Assembly (NCBI GenBank): GCA_029204225.1
Contig: MU835284.1
Location: forward strand, 1-40,341
DNA length: 40,341 nucleotides
Reading direction: 5' to 3'
DNA from: Diphasiastrum complanatum
Taxonomy: Eukaryota > Streptophyta > Lycopodiopsida > Lycopodiales > Lycopodiaceae
Position 1 is the first letter of the stretch; every line of letters begins with the position of its first letter. Both the position numbers and the translations under genes were made by a program. Under the pieces are notes generated by a model. That model was not told the origin of the DNA. It saw only the letters and a program-made list of their open reading frames with translations, and did no database searches. Shown here in pieces: positions 33,829 to 40,341 of the stretch.

Positions 33829-35124
33829 CTAAACATCATGCCAAGCCATGGATTCCAAGGCATTTTGTGCACTTGAAGATACATCAATTAAAATATTAAG
33901 TGCATAAATAATGTTGCCAAAGACAACTTGTCTTGCTTGATCCATATGATTGAGCCTAGATGGCTCCATCTTGATACTCAAGGTTTTTCTTGGAGTCCTC
34001 GGGTCTTGAGCTTGCTCCTCCACTTGACTTGACTCCAAACCATCAATGAATTGAATAAGGTGTTGATCCAAAGGTGATTCTTCAAGTTTACAAATCTTCC
34101 ACTCTTGAAAGATCACATTTCCACCATTGACAAATTCTTTGGCTGAAAACAAGTAGATTCTACAATCTCTACTTGAAGAGCAAAACACTACCATTATTCC
34201 TATCATTGAAATAGGATAATCTTTGGTGCTTACATTGGAATGATCATGCTCAAAGCCTGTGGACCCAAAGATTTCCAATACAAATGATGTTTCATCTTTT
34301 ATGACACTATTCAAACTATTACAAAAATAGTTATCCAATGAAATTGCTTTATCAACAACAAATGTAGATTTCAAAGCATCCCATTTCATTGTCTTGTCAT
34401 ACAAAGTAATAAACACCATGAATCTTAAAGGTAAGAAACAAGTCACCTCATGTCTACTAATACTTTTCAAAAAGTATTCAAAGATAGTAAACTCTCCAAT
34501 GCTCACCACCCTTGCAAGATGCACACTTGAATGGACAATTTGCATGCAATTTGATGACTCGGACATTGTCATTGAGGACTCCCTTGGAACTCTCATGCTT
34601 TGAGGCTGATCCTCAAGATCTTCCTCCTTTTGATGCTCCTCCTCAATGCAAGCAAGATCACACTTTGCCAAGATCTCCTCTTGAGTGATCTCCTCCTTTG
34701 CCAAGCTCATTCTTTCAAAAGCAACACTAGCTTCCAACTTAAACAATCTTCCATGTTTAAATCCCTTTGCAATACAAACATCATTCTTCAAGATGAAGCA
34801 AACACCATGCTTAAAGTGGACATCCAAACCACTTTTTAAGAGTAGACCAACACTAAGCATATTCTTGGTGATTGATGGTACATAAAGGACATTTTCTAGA
34901 TTCATACATTTTGAGGATTCTAGACACAAATAGATGGTGCCAACACCATCTATCCTACACTCTTCATCATTTGCAGTAAAGACAAACTTTTTAGCATCAT
35001 TGAATGAGTGTAAGGTTGAGAAAAAGTCCTTTTCACAAGACATGTGGGAGCTAGCCCCACTGTCAATCCACCAATTGTCTCTTGAATTGCTATTGCTTGT
35101 TGGTGAGGATGTAGATGCCATCAA
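33829..35124 (-). CDS. Protease plus remodelled integrase-C-like protein (431 aa)
   Basis: Open frame of 431 aa in the young element. Residues ~14-40 are a copia protease start with intact DSGASSHM after NWWI; ~75-135 are the usual segment before integrase (NVLYVPSITKNMLSVGLLLK, GRLFKLEASVA). The HHCC finger and DDE core are then absent. An acidic linker (EEEHQKEEDLEDQ) leads into stretches like the integrase C-terminal box, in two parts: FITLYDKTMKWDALKSTFVV and CSSSRDCRIYLFSAKEFVNG with VIFQE. The end (DPRTPRKTLSIKMEPSRL) resembles the spacer before RT, and then the frame stops without RT. Its N-terminus overlaps the end of gag by 35 nt in another frame, so it needs a frameshift or its own start. 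The role of the C-terminal half is unknown. Confidence 0.8.
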   Translation of the reverse strand: MMASTSSPTSNSNSRDNWWIDSGASSHMSCEKDFFSTLHSFNDAKKFVFTANDEECRIDGVGTIYLCLESSKCMNLENVLYVPSITKNMLSVGLLLKSGLDVHFKHGVCFILKNDVCIAKGFKHGRLFKLEASVAFERMSLAKEEITQEEILAKCDLACIEEEHQKEEDLEDQPQSMRVPRESSMTMSESSNCMQIVHSSVHLARVVSIGEFTIFEYFLKSISRHEVTCFLPLRFMVFITLYDKTMKWDALKSTFVVDKAISLDNYFCNSLNSVIKDETSFVLEIFGSTGFEHDHSNVSTKDYPISMIGIMVVFCSSSRDCRIYLFSAKEFVNGGNVIFQEWKICKLEESPLDQHLIQFIDGLESSQVEEQAQDPRTPRKTLSIKMEPSRLNHMDQARQVVFGNIIYALNILIDVSSSAQNALESMAWHDV

Positions 35125-36013
35125 GAATATCTACTTCATCCTCCTCCTCCTCCTTTGCAAGGTTTCCTTGTTTGTCCTCCTCCACTTGTGCTCTTAGCCT
35201 CTTGTAGCATTTAGATGCATAATGCCCCTTCTTTCCACAAAAGAAGCATTTTTGCTTTGACTTGTCCTTTGAGCTTGATGCATCATCCTCTTCTTTGGCC
35301 TCCTTTGGATGCTTCTTCTTTCCATTGGTCTTCTTTTTGCCCTTGAATGAAAAATTGGCTTTCTCATCACCATCCTGCAAAGACAAGGAACTCATCCTAG
35401 ATTTTGCATGGAGCATCTTACACTCTTCAGCCACTAATACACTGTGAAGTTTTTCTATAGTTGGCAAAGTGTCTTGGATGGCAAAACTTTCGACCAAATT
35501 TGCAAAGTCATCTCCTAGACCATTAAGGACAATTTGTACAAGCTCTGCATCATGAATCTTCTCTCCAATGGAAGCCAACTCCCTACTTAGAGACTTGATT
35601 CTGAGTACATAATCCTGTGCACTCTCCTCACTTCTCCTCATGCTTTGCAAAATTTGATTTCTAAGCATAAGAACTCTAGAAGTGTTGCTAGACTCATAGA
35701 TTGATTTTAAAGACTCCCAAGCCTCTTTAGCATTAGTACAAGCTGATACTTTTCTCAACAAATCATTGCTCACATTCATCTTCACACAATGAAGTGCAAG
35801 CCTAGATCTCTTCTTGTACCTTGCTAACTCCTGTGCACCTAGAGGTTCATCTTCATCTTCATCTTCAATCAAGAACTCATAAAGGTCTTGGAGCACCAAG
35901 AGTGACTCCATTCTAACCTTCCAAATAGCATAATTTGTAGAATTCAACCTCTCACTAGTTTCTAGAAGGTATGCTCCAGCAGATCCCATCTTACTAGTGA
36001 CTTCTACAAACAA
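35090..36013 (-). CDS. Copia Gag, intact (307 aa)
   Basis: Capsid protein of the young element. Residues ~10-110 form the gag N-terminal region (ERLNSTNYAIWKVRMESLLV, EAWESLKSIYESSNTSRVLM); ~110-195 the UBN2-like core (YVLRIKSLSRELASIGEKIH, VQIVLNGLGDDFANLVESFA, LPTIEKLHSVLVAEECKM). Then follow a Lys-rich linker (FKGKKKTNGKKKHPKEAKEE), a perfect CCHC knuckle CFFCGKKGHYASKC for RNA packaging at about residue 255, and an acidic tail. The frame has no stop or shift, which fits the near-identical LTRs. It should be able to form particles if expressed; that is inference. The start is the first ATG in the frame, shortly before the conserved gag region. Confidence 0.93.
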   Translation of the reverse strand: MFVEVTSKMGSAGAYLLETSERLNSTNYAIWKVRMESLLVLQDLYEFLIEDEDEDEPLGAQELARYKKRSRLALHCVKMNVSNDLLRKVSACTNAKEAWESLKSIYESSNTSRVLMLRNQILQSMRRSEESAQDYVLRIKSLSRELASIGEKIHDAELVQIVLNGLGDDFANLVESFAIQDTLPTIEKLHSVLVAEECKMLHAKSRMSSLSLQDGDEKANFSFKGKKKTNGKKKHPKEAKEEDDASSSKDKSKQKCFFCGKKGHYASKCYKRLRAQVEEDKQGNLAKEEEEDEVDILDGIYILTNKQ

Positions 36014-36356
36014 GAAATAGATTTGATTGACTTGAAACTCACAAAGGTCTCACACTTGCAGTGTTTCACTCAAATTTGATTTCTAATCCAACAAATGGAC
36101 TTATAATCACAGTTCTATCACTCCCCCACAAAGCTGGAATGAAGATAAGATGAAGTGAAAACTACTTTCAAACAAATCTTGCCAAGAAATGGATTTGATT
36201 GTCTCTAAAAACTCACTAAGGTCTCTCTCTTGTAGTTTTTCACTCAAATTAGATTTCTAATCCAACAAATGGACTTATAATCTCAGTTCTAGCACTCCCT
36301 CACAAAGTTGGAATGAAGATAAGATGATGTGAAATCTAGTTACAATCAAATCTTGC
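36011..36356 (-). repeat. 172 bp tandem duplication in the young element's leader
   Basis: Units at 36011 and 36183, both starting CAAGAAAT-GATTTGATTG and sharing TTTCTAATCCAACAAATGGA, CTTATAATC and GGAATGAAGATAAGATGA. The first unit reaches three bases into the gag start region. Confidence 0.88.
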
Positions 36357-36778
36357 CAAATTTGGCTATTTTTGGACAAAAAAAATGACTTAATCTCTTT
36401 CTTCTTGGTGTACTTTCAAGACCTGTTTTTAACCTTAATAGGACCTGAACTCAGCCTAGATTAATTAGATTCCATGAAACAAATTCAAATCTAATCAATG
36501 GCAAATGATCTTGGTAGATTATCCTAGGATCTCCACCAAAAATTACACCAATAGCTCACAAATTGAATTTTTTTGGATCAAATGAATACCATGCATTAAA
36601 TGCAGGTTCAGAGGTGCCCACACATGTGGACAGTACGGATTTGGACCCCTACCAAGTTTGGGATCAAATCTCCTCACCATAATCAAGATTCTAGCTTGCC
36701 CTCTCAATACTAGTTTTTAGCACCAAAACTTGCTAAAAATGGATTTGCATTAGATCAATGGCTTATGCTCTTGTACTT
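36357..36778 (-). other. Rest of the young element's leader
   Basis: Between the duplication and the primer site; no coding signal. In sense orientation this is the first part of the transcript after the LTR. Confidence 0.6.
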
Positions 36779-36791
36779 GGCTCTGATACCA
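36779..36791 (-). other. Primer-binding site, initiator tRNA-Met
   Basis: TGGTATCAGAGCC on the minus strand, touching the 5' LTR. Confidence 0.93.
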
Positions 36792-37493
36792 TGTGAAAGT
36801 ACTGTACTTTAGGACCATAAATGGATCTACAAAAGATCCACAAGAGTGATTGGATGCTTGCTTAACAATCTATCAAAAAACTAGACACAAAAAAGTTGAT
36901 CTAGATTGGCAATTTGACAAACAACAAGCATTAACAATCAAAAGCATTGATAAACATTGAAATCCGAGCCCACATGTGTGTACTACAGGCTGTAGTACAG
37001 CCTTCAACCTGAGAAACAAGTAGAAATTGATTTGGTTTCATTTGGATCACAAAAACTCAATGTACATAGTGAACTAGCTTGAGATTGCCAATTGAGCTCC
37101 AAAAATTTTCTATCTTCTCACTATGGAGAGAGGGAATACATAGCAAATTCGACTTCCTTCTTGAAGTTAGGTGGATTTCCAGCATGTAATAAGGAAGTTA
37201 ACTCACTCTCCTTGACCTAAAATGAAACCCTAGTCTATTTCCTAGAGTTATGCTTGGTAGGTAGCTAGTTGGTCAAATTTTCACCTTAAACTTAGGTGTA
37301 GGTCCTATAAAGTAGGGATGACCACCAAATAGACATGAACAACTCTCTTGACTTGACCTAACCTACATTAGGATGGGTTTCCCATGTGGCATAATGGCCT
37401 CACATGTGTGGGACCCACTTGTGTACACAATTTACACTATTCTACATGGTTTTTGATCAAGCTAGATTTGCCAATTTTTGGCAATTCTTCACA
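36792..37493 (-). repeat. 5' LTR of the young element
   Basis: 702 bp partner of 32921-33621; in sense it begins TGTGAAGAATTG and ends CAGTACTTTCACA. Confidence 0.96.
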
Positions 37494-37498
37494 CTAAG
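37494..37498. other. Target-site duplication CTAAG (right)
   Basis: One transition away from CTGAG at 32916-32920. Confidence 0.75.
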
Positions 37499-38603
37499 GA
37501 CCGTACATTGGAGGAGAAGGGGGGGGAGGTTTGTTAATGTCTCCTCCATACCGTCAATTCTTTAGAAGCCACGGCGCACTAGGCAACGGTTGTGTTCCTC
37601 TTTTTTTTCAAAATAAGTGTAAAAAGGGGGGGGGGGGTGTATTTCCTCTCCACCATTATAATGTACTTTTTATGGTGTACTCCCTTTGAAATTGATGGGG
37701 GAGGGAGTGTCCCCCAAGAATTTTTGTTTTCAACATTTGAAGAAACTTTTTACAGAAAGTTTGATAAGCTTAAAGCAAAATAAAACCTTAAACTCTAAGT
37801 TGAAAAGAAAGAAAAGTTTTAAAAGCTAAAAGAACTTTTTGTTAAGTTCTTGTTCTTTTGGTACTTTGTCCTCTTGACAATACCGTCTCTCCTCCTTGCT
37901 CCTCCCTGTGTACCTGCAAGCTTCAAGAGAGAGTGCACCTCTCTTGGAGAGAGGAGAGGTACGTAGGTGGGAGAGGAGTGGAGTTGGGGCCTAAAATGGC
38001 CATAATCCAAGTAGCAGCACAGCCCCGTGGGGATCCACCTTGGTCAAAGGGCCAAAAAGGAACATGTGGACTCCTTTTTGGGGCCCATGGACCATTTGGC
38101 ATGGTTGGGGCATGGGTGTGGTTAAACATGAAGATGGCTACATATGCATGGGTCAGGGTGTGGGGTTTGAGGAGAGGGGTAAAGGGATGTACCTTGACAT
38201 CCCTTCACTCCACTTCTCCTGTTGCAAGGTAAGCTCTCTAAGTTTGTGTATTTCCAAGCTTTTTGTGCTATACACACCAATGTTTTATGGTACCTTTACG
38301 GCGAGCTTCTGCAATCGAGGAACATCACCCCCATACTTGTCCCACCATGAAATAGGGCGCAATTGTCCTTCTCTGAGCTGCGCTCCTGGACACCCAACTC
38401 AAGAGTCTCGCGCCTACATAGTGCACACATGACAATGCACATTGAAGATCATTCATTAGTGGGTCTTATGCAGTGCGAGTGTGACAATGTGGCCACTCAC
38501 CTCATTCAAATTCCAGAAAGACTAAGGACTTGAAAAAATAACAAATGTTATAGAAATGTCACGACTTATACCTAAAGACATTGAGGTCATCCCTGAGTGA
38601 ATC
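37499..38603. other. Unassigned stretch with G-rich tracts
   Basis: Holds a G8 run at about 37519, a G12 run at 37626-37637 and GGGGGAGGGAG near 37696. Open frames at 37858-38232 (+, 124 aa) and 38040-38432 (+, 130 aa) are overlapping, Gly/Trp-rich and without a recognisable domain, so I do not call genes here. Confidence 0.4.
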
Positions 38604-39463
38604 CTATATGACAGGATCAGGATAGACCCTGATAGGCTCTAGCTCCCTATCCATGGAGTTTTGCTCGACAACCAATTGAGCCGTCCTCAATTGCTGCATG
38701 GATGGTCCCTCCCACTTTGAACCAATCCTAGACACATGTCTCATCATCTCTCTCCATGCAGGGTCACAAGGGGAGGTCGCACATGTAGAAACACCTCCTA
38801 ACAGACACATTGGCCATCTCCTTGCTACTTTGCTGGAAGGATACCACATACACATCCCTGCCCCTAAGCTGTGTACGACTTTGGGCATGAGAAGAGCCTC
38901 GTGACAGTGGTGCCACCGTATCGGTCTGACTCTGAGTCTGACCTTGTGATGTAAGGGTCTGTTGGAACTATTGCAAATTGCTAGTGGCCACTGGCCACAA
39001 ATTAATAGTTACTATCTAGATTCTACGACAATGGAGATAGATGAATCGTGATAGTAGTCTGTAGATTGTAGTAATGTTAAAGTACATACTACATGCAATT
39101 ATAATTTATGAGACAATCATCAATGCAAATATTTTCTATTTAGCATCTAGCAACAACTTACAATTGTCAATAACTCAGGATTTATAACAGCTTAGGAATC
39201 ATTGATTACGATCACTAACCTGTGGTCGAAGGACCAGCCTATTAGGTAGCCGTAGATGGAGCTGTAGGTATCATCAACGAGTCTGGTTCTTGCATACAAC
39301 CTGCGATCTCATAACCACGCAAACGCAAAACGTGTGCCTTTATTCTTGCGGGGCCACCCGTGTAGTCCTTGCCGCAATACTTACATGTCCACTTAGTGCC
39401 TGAGGTGCCATAATTCGAAGCGATTGTCACATGATCCCACAAGGAATCCTTCTCTCTCGCCAT
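38604..39463 (-). pseudogene. hAT-family transposase remnant (BED finger to DUF659 start)
   Basis: On the minus strand an ATG at 39463 opens a BED-type zinc finger: LWDHVTIASNYGTSGTKWTC, KYCGKDYTGGPARIKAHVLR, with the pattern C-x2-C...H and a following GC. After stops and about 350 bp the chain resumes with RRCFYMCDLPL in one frame, then after a shift AWREMMRHVSRIGSKWEGPS, MQQLRTAQLVVEQ and ELEPIR near 38790-38640. This matches the order of plant hAT transposases, where a BED finger precedes the DUF659/hAT core. The catalytic core and the C-terminal dimerisation region are absent. No terminal inverted repeats found. Confidence 0.72.
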
Positions 39464-39654
39464 GGTATCTAGTCTCTCTCCCCCTCAAGAGTCAATACTC
39501 AGTGGCAAGTGCCCACTCAAACTCGTATGATCTAGATTCTAATTTTTCTCAATAGACTACCTAACCTAAGTTACTAATACTTATTGCTAAGTTCTAACAC
39601 ACCAAATCAACATCTAGCATTCTAACTTAACATTTCTAAATTCTAATTTCTCAC
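39464..39654. other. Upstream flank of the hAT remnant
   Basis: CT-rich then AT-rich, with repeated CTAA-type words (CCTAACCTAAG, TTCTAA); no gene. Confidence 0.35.
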
Positions 39655-39899
39655 TCACACACACACCTAAAGGCTTACTTTCCCTCCCTCCACACACACA
39701 CACACACACGACACACACACACCTAACTCTACCTCCCTCTCTCTCAAACACACTCTACACACACACACAACTAAGTCTACTTCCCTCTTTCTCAAACATA
39801 CTCTTCTAAGAATCTATTCACACACACACACACACACACACATTGTCAAACACACACACACACAAACCTTATTCTACCTCCCTCCCCCTTTGAACTTTC

Positions 39900-39970
<71 letters not shown>
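39655..39970. repeat. CA- and CT-rich microsatellite cluster
   Basis: Several (CA)n runs (39692-39720, about 39758-39770, about 39822-39842, 39850-39864) separated by repeated CTACCTCCCTC / CTACTTCCCTC phrases, followed by a (CT)n tract of about 66 bp with one interruption (39905-39970). The (CA)n-plus-CTACCTCCCTC unit recurs about four times, so this is a decayed tandem array. Confidence 0.85.
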
Positions 39971-40219
39971 ATCTGGTCTCTTGGGAGTCGGATCTGGATT
40001 CTGGAAATGCAATCAAACAGGGGCTCGGGCCAGCAGGTGATGCGTTTTCTTTTTTGAAAACAGTTCGAACCTCAAAAAAACGGTTTGAATCGGACTTTCA
40101 ATTTGGGTTCTTTCACTGAATTGCGATTCGACACAATATTGATACACTTGTTTTTGGTGGTTTTTACACCTTTGTTCACCGTTTTTCCTTGAGTTTCTTG
40201 CAACACCTCTCTCTTTACC

Positions 40220-40341
40220 ATGGAGTCTCCAATGGAAGGAACTCAAGCTCCAGGCCCAACAGTGGCCAATATGGACGAAATAGTGCTTGCCATTAATTTG
40301 TTGCAGCAACAAAACTTGACATGCAGTCAAAGCATGAAAAC
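40220..40341 (+). CDS. Start of an open frame running off the window (40+ codons)
   Basis: ATG in the context TTTACCATGG (a good start context) opens a frame MESPMEGTQAPGPTVANMDE that stays open to the last base. The Gln-rich LLQQQN is reminiscent of retrotransposon gag beginnings, but 40 residues are too few to identify it. The upstream 200 bp has no recognised primer site. It could equally be a host gene start or chance. Confidence 0.3.
   Translation, partial: MESPMEGTQAPGPTVANMDEIVLAINLLQQQNLTCSQSMK

Larger units (their letters stand above)
32921..37493 (-). mobile_element. Young non-autonomous copia-type LTR element, 4.6 kb
   Basis: LTRs of 701 and 702 bp differ by three substitutions and one single-base indel. 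The element has a tRNA-Met primer site, a polypurine tract and a near-perfect target duplication. The interior carries an open gag and a second open frame with protease and integrase-C-like sequence, but no integrase core, RT or RNase H. With ~0.4% LTR divergence it inserted recently, so the missing enzymes must have come from another element. It resembles gag-only or gag-protease non-autonomous LTR elements described in plants; this particular arrangement I do not recognise. Confidence 0.92.

Noticed and set aside
33678-33887. 69 aa minus-strand frame near the end of the young element
   Set aside because: Overlaps the end of the 431 aa frame in another phase and has no domain.
37858-38432. 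Two overlapping + strand frames of 124 and 130 aa
   Set aside because: Overlapping frames in GC-rich DNA, no recognisable domain, and a minus-strand frame also stays open there.

Overview
This window looks like nuclear DNA from a seed plant with a repeat-rich genome. The grounds are Ty1/copia and Ty3/gypsy LTR retrotransposons with plant-type primer sites (initiator tRNA-Met TGGTATCAGAGC; a near-match to the tRNA-Asp type), a CACTA terminus with En/Spm-type transposase pieces, a BED-finger hAT fragment, long CT/GA microsatellites, and one host gene with plant-style introns. I cannot name the species.

Region by region. 1-7.5 kb is a mosaic of broken elements: an antisense copia integrase/RT piece, a sense gypsy 5' LTR with primer site and motif-rich leader, a ~160 bp tandem repeat, an antisense copia gag-protease relic, and a sense copia RT-RNase H relic ending in a recognisable 3' LTR. 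7.5-9.9 kb is an antisense gypsy protease-RT-RNase H relic. 10.2-12.5 kb is a CACTA terminus with palindromic subterminal repeats and decayed transposase exons. 12.8-14.7 kb holds two giant (TC)n tracts with duplicated flanks and a 1.3 kb GAGACTC-type array. 14.7-19.4 kb contains two copia 5' ends (LTR, primer site, leader, gag) and a second, internally deleted gypsy copy.

21.8-24.6 kb is the only clear host gene: three exons on the + strand with matching splice phases, encoding a signal peptide, an ectodomain, a transmembrane segment and the N-lobe of an IRE1-family kinase. The rest of the kinase and the RNase domain are not in the remaining 15.7 kb. Either a very large transposon-filled intron follows, or the gene is a 5' fragment.

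27.2-37.5 kb holds two complete copia insertions, both antisense to the IRE1-like gene. The first (27159-32343) has 263 bp LTRs about 3% diverged, a perfect 5 bp target duplication and a frameshifted gag-pol. The second (32921-37493) has ~701 bp LTRs differing by three substitutions and one indel, an open gag, and a second open frame with protease and remodelled integrase-C-like sequence but no integrase core, RT or RNase H: a young non-autonomous element. The window ends with a decayed hAT transposase, CA/CT microsatellites and the start of an open frame running off the edge.

Most striking items: the interrupted IRE1-like gene with an unrecognised ectodomain, the young gag-protease-only copia element, loss of the integrase catalytic glutamate in two different copia copies by the same kind of transition, and the repeat structures at 2.1-3.2, 10.2-10.8 and 13.4-14.7 kb.
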